This document shows positions 1 through 8,212 of a stretch of DNA of 64,000 nucleotides, one piece after another; the stretch's first letter is position 1, and each line of letters opens with the position of its first letter. Below the pieces are notes generated by a model. It ran no database searches. It was given only the letters and a program-made list of their open reading frames with translations, and was not told the origin of the DNA. The position numbers were made by a program, and so were the translations under genes. Source of the DNA: Winogradskyella eckloniae (GTDB lineage: Bacteria; Bacteroidota; Bacteroidia; Flavobacteriales; Flavobacteriaceae). The stretch is taken from positions 366,222 through 430,221 of the forward strand of contig NZ_JABRWP010000004.1 in assembly GCF_013249045.1 (NCBI RefSeq). The letters are read 5' to 3'.

Positions 1-180
1 ATCAACACCAGCTATAATCTTTAATAATGTAGATTTACCAGAACCGTTAAGTCCTAGAATACCAATCTTAGCACCATAGAAAAAACTTAAGTAGATATTT
101 TTTAAAACAGGTGTGTTTGCTCCAGAAAATGTCTTGGTAAGACCAGACATTGCAAAAATCACTTTTTTATCGTCACTCAT
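1..180 (-). CDS. ettA: Energy-dependent translational throttle EttA (N-terminal part only)
   Basis: The first 60 codons of an ABC-F ATPase lie on the minus strand and run off the left edge of the window. EttA binds the ribosomal E site and gates translation elongation according to the ATP/ADP ratio. The Walker A loop GLNGSGKST is visible at residues 43-51, and the N-terminus ([18 protein letters not shown]) is typical of EttA rather than Uup. The protein has no membrane segments, as expected of ABC-F proteins. The gene is 48 bp downstream of the small membrane gene on the same strand. Only about one tenth of the usual 560-residue protein is present, so integrity cannot be judged. Confidence 0.9.
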   Translation of the reverse strand, partial: MSDDKKVIFAMSGLTKTFSGANTPVLKNIYLSFFYGAKIGILGLNGSGKSTLLKIIAGVD

Positions 181-228
181 AATAAAATTTTAAAAGTTTG
201 TAGTTATAAAATCAATAAAACGGCAAAA

Positions 229-411
229 TTACACTCTACCTTTTAAGGCATTAAACACCCATGAAATACAGAAAAAACCACCACCTACAGCAGCAAATCC
301 CCAACCTGCAACATCATCATATCTAAATGCTCCTAGAGCTATTAATCCACATCCTACAAATATCATAATCCATGTAGCCCAAGCTAGTACTGTGTTCTTA
401 TTCATCGCCAT
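229..411 (-). CDS. CAL67264-type small membrane protein
   Basis: This 60-residue protein has two predicted membrane helices, roughly residues 8-28 and 36-54, separated by a short loop containing RYDD. The sequence closely matches what I recall of the flavobacterial family named after locus CAL67264, whose members are about 60 residues long and usually sit beside ettA, as here. Function is unknown. Two in-frame ATGs (residues 1 and 3) could both serve as start; MNKNT is the more usual family start. Confidence 0.8.
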   Translation of the reverse strand: MAMNKNTVLAWATWIMIFVGCGLIALGAFRYDDVAGWGFAAVGGGFFCISWVFNALKGRV

Positions 412-520
412 ACGCTTTATCTTTATTTTAGTTAATTAGTTAGTTGAAATACAAATATCGTATTTTAAATAAAAAAGCACCACAAAATGTGATGCTTATA
501 TTAGTAATACTATTAAAAAA

Positions 521-1246
521 TTACAAATTTATCATAGGAACTTCTATAAATAACAATGCACTTGCCGCTTTTGTTGAGACATCAAAATGCTCTGTATCTG
601 AAATTCCAATGGCATCTCGTGTAGACAATTCCTCATTAGCGATGACAACATCTCCAGAAATGTTAAGAACATAAACACCATATTTTTTGTGCTTTAAGTG
701 ATACTCAAATGTTTCATTTTCTAATAAGTCAATCCTAGATATTTTAGCATCTTGATGAATTTTTAAGGAATCTGTATCAGCATCATTAAAAGATGTTACT
801 AAAGTTTGAAGTTGTCCATGTCTATCTTCAGCTTTAAATACCTTTTGATCATAACGCGGTTTTACATTTCTTTCATCTGGAATAATCCAAATTTGAAACA
901 AACCTAATTCTTCATTTACAGAACCGTTAATTTCAGAATGTTGAATTCCTGTACCTGCGGACATAACTTGCACTTCGCTTGGCACAACAGTTTGCCAATC
1001 CTCATGCATATTATCACGATGTTTAAGAACACCTTTTAATGGAATGGTAATAATTTCCATATTATCGTGTGGATGTGTACCAAATCCCATTTTTGGTGCG
1101 ATGATATCATCATTTAAAACTCTTAAAGCGCCAAAGTGAATTCTATCAGGATTATACCAATTTGCAAAACTAAAGGAGTGACTCGCTTGTAACCAACCAT
1201 GATCTGCAAATCCTCTACTCTCTGCTTTATGAATTACTTTTTTCAT
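521..1246 (-). CDS. Pirin family protein (bicupin, YhaK/quercetinase type)
   Basis: This 241-residue cytoplasmic protein has the pirin double-cupin fold. The N-terminal cupin carries the metal ligands: THPHDNMEI gives H58 and H60, and GTGIQHSE gives H103 and E105. Bacterial pirins of this length bind iron and some have quercetin 2,3-dioxygenase activity; the physiological substrate is usually unknown. The gene is the last of a minus-strand run and overlaps the stop of the MarR gene by 4 bp (ATGA), implying translational coupling. Pirin, MarR and an NAD(P)H reductase together suggest a stress- or quinone-responsive redox operon, which is inference. Confidence 0.9.
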   Translation of the reverse strand: MKKVIHKAESRGFADHGWLQASHSFSFANWYNPDRIHFGALRVLNDDIIAPKMGFGTHPHDNMEIITIPLKGVLKHRDNMHEDWQTVVPSEVQVMSAGTGIQHSEINGSVNEELGLFQIWIIPDERNVKPRYDQKVFKAEDRHGQLQTLVTSFNDADTDSLKIHQDAKISRIDLLENETFEYHLKHKKYGVYVLNISGDVVIANEELSTRDAIGISDTEHFDVSTKAASALLFIEVPMINL

Positions 1247-1680
1247 CTTAATTTATCTAATAAATCACTCAATTGTGATGCTTCTTCTTCAGTTAAATTT
1301 TGAAAGCTATTTTTCCTATCTGTTTTAGCTATCTGCTCCAACAAATTTAAGCCTTCATCAGTAATATTAATATGCACTACACGCCTATCATTTGGGCAAG
1401 CAATGCGTTCTATTAAATTTTTTGCATGAAGTTTATCCATTAAGCGTGTAGCATTTGGTGATCTTTCAATCATGCGCTCCTTTATCGTTTGAACTTTTAA
1501 AGGTTCACCTGCTCCTTTTAAAATTCTTAACACATTATATTGCTGTGATGAAATTTTAAAAGGCTTAAAAAATGCTGATTGATGACTATTAATCCAATTC
1601 GCAGTGTACAAAATGTTAAGCATTGCTTTTACTTTTTGATTCGGAAATGTTGAATTAATGTCTTTAGAAAAATCGCCCAT
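1243..1680 (-). CDS. MarR family transcriptional regulator
   Basis: This 145-residue protein has the winged-helix arrangement of MarR repressors: a dimerisation N-terminus, a recognition region around residues 57-85 (AGEPLKVQTIKERMIERSPN) and the wing motif CPNDRRVVHINIT near residues 98-110, which matches the DxRxxxxxLT consensus. Such proteins bind short palindromes and release them on oxidation or ligand binding. It lies between the NAD(P)H reductase and pirin genes on the same strand and overlaps pirin by 4 bp. A perfect 20-bp palindrome in the operon's promoter region (2659-2678) is the obvious candidate operator, so negative autoregulation is likely. Confidence 0.92.
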   Translation of the reverse strand: MGDFSKDINSTFPNQKVKAMLNILYTANWINSHQSAFFKPFKISSQQYNVLRILKGAGEPLKVQTIKERMIERSPNATRLMDKLHAKNLIERIACPNDRRVVHINITDEGLNLLEQIAKTDRKNSFQNLTEEEASQLSDLLDKLR

Positions 1681-1723
1681 ATATTTTGAATAATTTCGTT
1701 TTATAAAGTATTATAGGAGAAAC

Positions 1724-2254
1724 TTATAGAGCGTCTTCAAATTTCTTAACCTGTTCTAATAACTGTGTATTTAAAGCCTCATCGCTAACTTTTCCTTCCG
1801 CAAAATTAGCGTAAAAAGAAGGTAATGAAAACGCGCCTACAATTTGTGCATCATGATATGGAAATCTACCTTTTGCTATATCTAAAACTGTAGCTCCTCC
1901 TCTAGCTCCAGGAGAAGTTGCCATTAATAGCATTGGCTTATTCAGAAAAGTTTTTTGCTCAATACGAGAAATCCAATCAAATAAGTTTTTAAATACTACA
2001 CTATATGCACCATTATGCTCTGCCAACGAAAGAATAATACCATCAGAATTTTTAATGGCCTCTACAAAACGCTTTGCGTTTTCAGGAAAACCATCTTCTT
2101 GCTCAACATCGACACTATACAGTGGAAGTTCAAAATCGTTTAAATCTAAAACATCTACTGTTACATCTTTAACTAAACTAGCGGCAAAACCAGCCAGTTG
2201 CTTGTTTATAGATTGTTTACTATTACTACCTGCAAATGCTATAATATGTTTCAT
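1724..2254 (-). CDS. NAD(P)H-dependent FMN reductase family protein
   Basis: This 176-residue flavodoxin-fold protein has the N-terminal GSNSKQSIN phosphate-binding motif (about residues 9-17), SLAEHNGAYS in the middle and LMATSPGARGG near residue 111, all typical of FMN_red (PF03358) proteins of the chromate/azo/quinone reductase type. It should bind FMN and reduce a quinone or other electrophile with NAD(P)H in the cytoplasm. It follows the DoxX-like gene with only one base between them and precedes marR by 43 bp, so the four genes probably form one transcription unit. The natural substrate cannot be told from sequence. Confidence 0.88.
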   Translation of the reverse strand: MKHIIAFAGSNSKQSINKQLAGFAASLVKDVTVDVLDLNDFELPLYSVDVEQEDGFPENAKRFVEAIKNSDGIILSLAEHNGAYSVVFKNLFDWISRIEQKTFLNKPMLLMATSPGARGGATVLDIAKGRFPYHDAQIVGAFSLPSFYANFAEGKVSDEALNTQLLEQVKKFEDAL

Positions 2255-2255
2255 A

Positions 2256-2612
2256 TTAATTTTGTGTTTTTTTGTTAAATATATACGATATAATTAAAAG
2301 TATCATGGCTATTAATGCACTTGTTTGTCCACCATCACTAATCATAAAATGCGCAAAAAAGGCTAAAATGAATGCAAAGCAAAAACCTGCATAAGCCCAT
2401 TCTTTGATAGTCTTAAATTTTGGATTCCAGATTGAAAACAGACCCAATAATTTTGCCACAGCATATGGATATATTATATAGGTTGGATACCCAAATTTTG
2501 AAAACATAACAGATACATCCTCATGTTTAAAAATATACATACTTACAGAAAACAACATTAATAATGTTAATAATGCTGTAGAAACATAGAAAATAATTTT
2601 ATTTCTCTTCAT
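2256..2612 (-). CDS. DoxX-like family membrane protein
   Basis: This 118-residue protein has four hydrophobic segments, roughly residues 6-26, 45-62, 72-90 and 95-112. Its layout, with a YPTYIIYPYAVAKLLG helix followed by IWNPKFKTIKEWAYAGF, is that of DoxX-like proteins (PF13564). These are small inner-membrane proteins, often co-transcribed with quinone or thiol redox enzymes, whose function is unclear. It is the first gene of the MarR-linked operon and its start lies 47 bp from the palindrome at 2659-2678. The stop codon is one base before the reductase start codon. Confidence 0.82.
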   Translation of the reverse strand: MKRNKIIFYVSTALLTLLMLFSVSMYIFKHEDVSVMFSKFGYPTYIIYPYAVAKLLGLFSIWNPKFKTIKEWAYAGFCFAFILAFFAHFMISDGGQTSALIAMILLIISYIFNKKTQN

Positions 2613-2635
2613 TTTTTAAATATTTAATTAGAGTA

Positions 2636-2643
2636 CAAATATA
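2636..2643 (-). promoter_or_regulatory. Putative -7 element of the doxX-marR-pirin operon
   Basis: On the minus strand the sequence reads TATATTTG, an exact match to the Bacteroidetes -7 consensus TAnnTTTG. It lies 24 bp upstream of the DoxX-like start codon. The region where a -33 element would lie is AT-rich and overlaps the 20-bp palindrome, so a repressor bound there would block RNA polymerase. Confidence 0.5.
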
Positions 2644-2658
2644 TAAAAATTTATATAT

Positions 2659-2678
2659 ATATATTCCTAGGAATATAT
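2659..2678. promoter_or_regulatory. Perfect 20-bp palindrome, candidate MarR operator
   Basis: The sequence ATATATTCCTAGGAATATAT is perfectly self-complementary, centred between 2668 and 2669. It sits in the 149-bp gap between the divergent DoxX-like gene and the acyl-CoA carboxylase gene, upstream of a good -7 element for the minus-strand operon. MarR-type repressors bind palindromes of this size and the operon encodes one. Assignment to that regulator is inference. Confidence 0.5.
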
Positions 2679-2761
2679 TTCCATGTAATGCTTTTTAAAA
2701 AAATAATAACTTTCCAAAAATAGTTTCGTTTTGTAAATTCGTACAAAACAAACCAGAATTA

Positions 2762-4390
2762 ATGGATATCAAATTCAATCAAAACGAAGATTACAATAAG
2801 CTTTTATTATCTGATTTAAAGAAACGTCTCGCCAAAGTAAAATTAGGTGGTGGCGAAAAAAGTATTGAAAAGCATAAATCTAAAGGCAAGATGACTGCAA
2901 GAGAACGTATTGATTATCTATTAGATCCCAAAGCTAAATCTATTGAAATTGGTGCATTTGCTGGTGAAGGTATGTATGCGCAATATGGTGGATGCCCTTC
3001 TGGAGGTGTTGTAGTAAAAATGGGCTATGTACAAGGCAAGCAATGTATTGTTGTCGCCAATGACGCTACTGTAAAAGCGGGTGCATGGTTCCCTATCACT
3101 GGAAAGAAAAATTTACGCGCTCAAGAAATTGCTATAGAAAACAGATTGCCTATCATTTATTTGGTAGACAGTGCTGGTGTTTTTCTTCCTATGCAAGATG
3201 AAATTTTCCCAGACAAGGAACATTTTGGTCGAATTTTCAGAAATAATGCGGTAATGAGCAGTATGGGAATTACCCAAATAGCCGCAGTTATGGGCAGTTG
3301 TGTTGCTGGTGGTGCCTATTTACCTATAATGAGTGATGAAGCTTTAATTGTAGATAAAACAGGAAGTATTTTCCTTGCAGGTAGTTATTTGGTTAAAGCA
3401 GCTATTGGTGAATCTATAGATAATGAAACCTTAGGTGGCGCAACAACACATTGTGAAATTTCTGGAGTCACGGATTATAAAGCTAAAGATGACAAAGATG
3501 CGCTAGACAAGATTAAATCTATTATAGATAAAATTGGTGATTTTGATAACGCAGGTTATAACAGAACCGAAGTTAAAAAGCCAAAAGAAAATCCTCAAGA
3601 CATCTATGGCATACTTCCAAAAAGTCGTGCCGACCAATACGATATGAAAGACATCATAAAACGACTGGTTGATAATTCAGAATTTGAAGAGTATAAAGAA
3701 GATTACGGAAAAACCATCATTACTGCTTATGCACGAATTGAGGGTTGGGCTGTTGGTATTGTGGCTAACCAAAGAAAATTAGTAAAAACCAAGAAAGGCG
3801 AAATGCAATTTGGAGGTGTCATTTATAATGATTCTGCTGACAAAGCAACACGTTTTATTGCTAATTGTAATCAGAAAAAAATTCCGTTAGTATTCTTACA
3901 AGATGTGACCGGTTTTATGGTAGGAAGCAAATCTGAACACAGTGGCATAATTAAAGATGGTGCCAAAATGGTTAATGCCGTAAGTAATTCTGTGGTGCCA
4001 AAATTTACCATTGTATTAGGCAATAGTTATGGCGCAGGAAATTATGCCATGTGTGGAAAAGCGTATGATCCTAGATTAATTGCTGCATGGCCAAGTGCAG
4101 AACTTGCCGTAATGAGTGGCAATTCTGCCGCAAAAGTTTTATTACAAATTGAAACGGCTTCTCTTAAAAAGAAAGGCGAAACAATTACTAAAGAAAAAGA
4201 AGAGGAATTATACAATAAGATAAAATCGAGATACGATGACCAGGTTTCTCCTTATTATGCAGCTTCAAGAATTTGGACTGATGGTGTCATAGATCCATTA
4301 GATACCAGAACTTGGATTTCTATGGGTATTGAAGCCGCCAACCACGCTCCTATTGAAAAACCATTTAATATGGGAGTTTTGCAGGTTTAA
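2762..4390 (+). CDS. Acyl-CoA carboxylase beta subunit (methylcrotonyl-CoA carboxylase type)
   Basis: This 542-residue carboxyltransferase has both crotonase-like halves. AGGAYLPIMSDEAL in the N-terminal half and NSYGAGNYAMCGKAYDPR with WPSAELAVMSG in the C-terminal half match the methylcrotonyl-CoA carboxylase beta chain better than the propionyl-CoA type. Such subunits transfer CO2 from carboxybiotin to a branched acyl-CoA, here most likely 3-methylcrotonyl-CoA in leucine breakdown. The partner biotin carboxylase/carrier subunit is not adjacent, so it must be elsewhere. The gene is a single unit with a terminator 26 bp after its stop. Substrate choice is family-based inference. Confidence 0.85.
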   Translation: MDIKFNQNEDYNKLLLSDLKKRLAKVKLGGGEKSIEKHKSKGKMTARERIDYLLDPKAKSIEIGAFAGEGMYAQYGGCPSGGVVVKMGYVQGKQCIVVANDATVKAGAWFPITGKKNLRAQEIAIENRLPIIYLVDSAGVFLPMQDEIFPDKEHFGRIFRNNAVMSSMGITQIAAVMGSCVAGGAYLPIMSDEALIVDKTGSIFLAGSYLVKAAIGESIDNETLGGATTHCEISGVTDYKAKDDKDALDKIKSIIDKIGDFDNAGYNRTEVKKPKENPQDIYGILPKSRADQYDMKDIIKRLVDNSEFEEYKEDYGKTIITAYARIEGWAVGIVANQRKLVKTKKGEMQFGGVIYNDSADKATRFIANCNQKKIPLVFLQDVTGFMVGSKSEHSGIIKDGAKMVNAVSNSVVPKFTIVLGNSYGAGNYAMCGKAYDPRLIAAWPSAELAVMSGNSAAKVLLQIETASLKKKGETITKEKEEELYNKIKSRYDDQVSPYYAASRIWTDGVIDPLDTRTWISMGIEAANHAPIEKPFNMGVLQV

Positions 4391-4415
4391 CGCTTAATGA
4401 CCACAAATATGTAAT

Positions 4416-4453
4416 AAAAAAAGAGCGCAAATTTTAAATTTGCGCTCTTTTTT
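4416..4453. terminator. Bidirectional intrinsic terminator
   Basis: A 12-bp perfect stem (AGAGCGCAAATT and its complement, loop TTA) is flanked by an A-run on the left and a T-run on the right. It can therefore end both the carboxylase transcript (plus) and the 57-aa membrane gene transcript (minus), which converge here. Confidence 0.9.
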
Positions 4454-4478
4454 ATATTTATAAACTTCTACCCTAAGG

Positions 4479-4652
4479 TTAAGCAAGTCTTTTCGCTTTC
4501 TTTTCTTCTTTAATTTCTTTTAAACGCTCAATAGCCGAACCAAATACCCAGTAAGGAATTACAAAAGTAATAAGGAAAATCATTAACCAAAATCCAATAG
4601 TTAATATGGTTAAAAATGCTAAAAATCCTAAATATTGATCAAATTCGAACAT
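4479..4652 (-). CDS. Small membrane protein, unknown function
   Basis: This 57-residue frame encodes MFEFDQYLGFLAFLTILTIG onward. It has one long hydrophobic stretch (about residues 8-38) that could make one or two helices, followed by a charged tail (ERLKEIKEEKKAKR, residues 42-55). The strongly biased layout of membrane segment plus basic cytoplasmic tail, the clean ATG, and a terminator 26 bp past the stop all support a real gene. I do not recognise a named family. It is convergent with the carboxylase gene. Confidence 0.7.
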   Translation of the reverse strand: MFEFDQYLGFLAFLTILTIGFWLMIFLITFVIPYWVFGSAIERLKEIKEEKKAKRLA

Positions 4653-4749
4653 AATTTTTGTTTCGTTTACGTTTTAAAGGTACAAAGATATAACCAAAAT
4701 ATAAGTTTTACAACAGGCTTGCCTAGTTTTATTAACAGGTTATTAAAAA

Positions 4750-5112
4750 TTATATGGCTTTAATCAGTAATTCAGCAGTTGCTGGATTGGTCGCCAATGG
4801 TACATTATGAACATCGCACAGTCTCATTAGCATTAAAATATCTGGCTCATGAGGATGACGATCTAAAGGATCTCTAAAAAATAATACCATATCACATTGA
4901 CCCTCAGCTACTCTAGCTGCAATCTGCGCATCACCACCTAAAGGACCAGACAAAAGGGCATTAACTTTTAAACCTGCTTTACTTACTTTTTTACCTGTAG
5001 TTCCGGTAGAAATTAATGTTATATTTTTCTGTTTTAAAATGGCACTATGATGGTTGAGAAACTGAACCATTTCTGCTTTTTTGCCATCATGTGCAATAAT
5101 TGCAATTTCCAT
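4750..5112 (-). CDS. mgsA: Methylglyoxal synthase
   Basis: This 120-residue enzyme converts dihydroxyacetone phosphate to methylglyoxal and phosphate, a bypass that relieves sugar-phosphate stress. The catalytic set known from E. coli can be placed: H8 (AHDGKK), D61 (SGPLGGD), D81 (FFRDPL), and H88 and D91 (PHEPD). The phosphate-binding STGTTG is at residues 35-40. At 120 residues it is shorter than the 152-residue E. coli protein because it lacks extensions at both ends, as is common. It follows the GlcNAc kinase gene with one base between stop and start, at the end of the pfkA-gapA operon. Confidence 0.95.
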   Translation of the reverse strand: MEIAIIAHDGKKAEMVQFLNHHSAILKQKNITLISTGTTGKKVSKAGLKVNALLSGPLGGDAQIAARVAEGQCDMVLFFRDPLDRHPHEPDILMLMRLCDVHNVPLATNPATAELLIKAI

Positions 5113-5113
5113 A

Positions 5114-5977
5114 TTAAAGATTCTTTACGTGATAATCTACCAATCCTTCAATTGGTCGTCTTACAAAGTTGCCCACTTTAAAACCAAATTCTTTTGCCAC
5201 TTGCTTTATTTCTTCTTGACCAAAATAGGCAATAGAGCCTGCAAAATGTACAGGAATCCCTTTGTCTAATTCTTCCTTATATTGAAGTATCATGTTTTCT
5301 GCAAATAATCGAATTCCATTTGTAATGACATTACTTACATATTCTGAATCTTTATTAATAAACATAAACTCAGCATGATCTGCTAAATAAGCACTAGGAT
5401 TTGTTTGCTTGTATAAATTATATTTTATAAAATCTGCATCTAAATTATGTTTGTGCGCAAATGCTACGCTTATGGTATCTGGCATTTTTTTAAAATAATA
5501 ATCTCTTATTAATTGTTTACCAAAATAATTTCCACTAGCATCATCCATTAAAATGAATCCTAAGCTCGATACGCGTTGATGCAAATCTCTACCGTCATAA
5601 TAACTACAATTAGATCCTGTTCCTAAAATACAAACTACAGCTGCTTCATCATTTTTATTAATACAAGCACGTACGGCTGCATAGGTATCTTCTCTTACTT
5701 CTACGATTGCATTTTTAAAATAAAATTCTAAAATAGATTTTAGTAAAAGTGTTGGCTTATCTGTACCACAACCAGCGCCATAAAAATAAATATGAGTTAT
5801 ATCATCTGCAATTGCCATCAACTCTTTACTCTTACGAATAATTTTGTTAAGCTTTTTTTCTGCAACAATAGCAGGATTTAAACCTTTGGTTCTTATTTTA
5901 TCAACGGCTTGATTGCCGTTGTCATCAATTGCAATCCAATCGCATTTTGTAGAACCACCATCTGTAATTAAAATCAT
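5114..5977 (-). CDS. N-acetylglucosamine kinase, BadF/BadG ATPase family
   Basis: This 287-residue ASKHA-fold kinase has the N-terminal phosphate loop ITDGGSTKCDW (residues 4-14), a second loop VVCILGTGSNCSYYDG (about residues 113-128) and the adenosine-binding VHFAGSIAYFG near residue 245. The family phosphorylates N-acetylglucosamine or a related amino sugar at the 6-hydroxyl in the cytoplasm. Its place between gapA and mgsA links amino-sugar salvage, from chitin or cell-wall turnover, to lower glycolysis. The exact sugar is not proved by sequence. A hairpin at 5998-6034 separates it from gapA. Confidence 0.82.
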   Translation of the reverse strand: MILITDGGSTKCDWIAIDDNGNQAVDKIRTKGLNPAIVAEKKLNKIIRKSKELMAIADDITHIYFYGAGCGTDKPTLLLKSILEFYFKNAIVEVREDTYAAVRACINKNDEAAVVCILGTGSNCSYYDGRDLHQRVSSLGFILMDDASGNYFGKQLIRDYYFKKMPDTISVAFAHKHNLDADFIKYNLYKQTNPSAYLADHAEFMFINKDSEYVSNVITNGIRLFAENMILQYKEELDKGIPVHFAGSIAYFGQEEIKQVAKEFGFKVGNFVRRPIEGLVDYHVKNL

Positions 5978-5997
5978 GATAAGGTGAATAAATAAAA

Positions 5998-6034
5998 ATT
6001 CCGTAGCCTATGACAATACATAATCCTACGGAAT
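5998..6034 (-). terminator. Hairpin between gapA and GlcNAc kinase, possible partial terminator
   Basis: Arms ATTCCGTAG and CTACGGAAT form a 9-bp perfect stem around a 19-base loop. Read on the minus strand the stem is followed by TTTTTATTTATT, as in an intrinsic terminator. It lies 22 bp after the gapA stop and 21 bp before the kinase start. It could stop most transcripts or protect the abundant gapA mRNA end, giving lower kinase and mgsA expression. Confidence 0.55.
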
Positions 6035-6055
6035 CTTAAGAATTAATAATATGTC

Positions 6056-7072
<1,017 letters not shown>

Positions 7073-7088
7073 TTAATTTTTGTTCGTA

Positions 7089-8075
7089 TTAAATTGTCAT
7101 TATATCAGAAACTCTTAAAAGTTCCATATTAATTTTTGATTTTCCTTTTACGGCTTGGTCAAACGGTGTTAAATCCATAACGTCGTTTTTTATACCAACC
7201 ATATAATTGCTTTTTCCTGTTATTAAACTTTCAACCGCTTTTACACCCATTCTACTCGCCAAAACACGATCAAAACACGATGGTGATCCACCACGTTGCA
7301 TATGACCTAGTACAGAAACTCTAACATCGTATCCTTCCATATTTTGGTCAACGTAATCTTTAAGTTCAAAAACACTTTTACCTATTTTATCACCTTCGGC
7401 TACGACAACGATGCTAGAAGACTTACCCGATTTTTTACTTCGTCGTAATGATTCTACTAACCTATCTAAACCTAAGTCTTCTTCTGGAATTAAAATTTCT
7501 TCAGCACCACCAGCAATACCTACGTTAAGTGCAATATGCCCAACGTCTCTTCCCATCACTTCTATAAAGAATAATCGGTTGTGTGAACTTGCGGTATCTC
7601 TAATTTTATCGATGGCATCTACAACTGTATTTAACGCTGTATCATACCCAAGTGTATGTGATGTACCTACAATATCATTATCAATTGTTCCTGGTATTCC
7701 CATCACAGGGAAATTGAATTCTTGATTAAATATCATTGCACCTGTAAAACTTCCGTCACCACCAATAACAACAAACGCATCTATGTCCGCTTTTTTTAAT
7801 TGCTCGTGCGCTTTTGTTCTACCTTCTATTGTTCTAAATTCTTTTGAACGCGCCGATTTTAAAATAGTACCACCTTTATTAATGATCCCTTTTACACTAC
7901 GTGCATCCATTTCTATAAAATCGCCATCAATCATGCCTTCATAACCTCTATAAATTCCAATACATTTTATGTCATGAAAAGCACATGCCCTAACAACAGA
8001 TCTTATCGCAGCATTCATCCCTGGAGAATCACCTCCTGAAGTTAAAACACCTATTTTTTTAATTGTATGTAGCAT
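7089..8075 (-). CDS. pfkA: ATP-dependent 6-phosphofructokinase
   Basis: I start this gene at the ATG at 8075, giving 328 residues (MLHTIKKIGVLTSGGDSPGMN). An upstream in-frame ATG at 8165 would add 30 residues of unlike composition. Motifs are GGDSPGMNAA, PGTIDNDIVGT (catalytic Asp), EVMGRDVGHIA, GGAEEILIPE and LGHMQRGGSPSCFD, all typical of ATP-PFK. The enzyme phosphorylates fructose 6-phosphate in the committed glycolytic step. It heads the operon pfkA-gapA-kinase-mgsA, so methylglyoxal synthase and an amino-sugar kinase are co-expressed with upper glycolysis. Confidence 0.95.
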   Translation of the reverse strand: MLHTIKKIGVLTSGGDSPGMNAAIRSVVRACAFHDIKCIGIYRGYEGMIDGDFIEMDARSVKGIINKGGTILKSARSKEFRTIEGRTKAHEQLKKADIDAFVVIGGDGSFTGAMIFNQEFNFPVMGIPGTIDNDIVGTSHTLGYDTALNTVVDAIDKIRDTASSHNRLFFIEVMGRDVGHIALNVGIAGGAEEILIPEEDLGLDRLVESLRRSKKSGKSSSIVVVAEGDKIGKSVFELKDYVDQNMEGYDVRVSVLGHMQRGGSPSCFDRVLASRMGVKAVESLITGKSNYMVGIKNDVMDLTPFDQAVKGKSKINMELLRVSDIMTI

Positions 8076-8212
8076 TATCTTTTTTTTATATACAGTAAAA
8101 TTAAGAAACATTACATAGAAAAAAGTGACTATTTCCTTAAAAAAATCGTTGAAAAACCAATTCAAACGTTTTCGTTAATAAGTATTTTGATAATTTGAAT
8201 AAAAATGAGATT

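Noticed and set aside
444..674. Plus-strand frame opposite the pirin gene
   Set aside because: It lies antisense to the well-supported pirin gene and has no domain or start signal; a shadow frame.
8076..8165. 30-residue N-terminal extension of PfkA
   Set aside because: The extension is Phe/Lys-rich and unlike the family; the ATG at 8075 gives the standard N-terminus and length.
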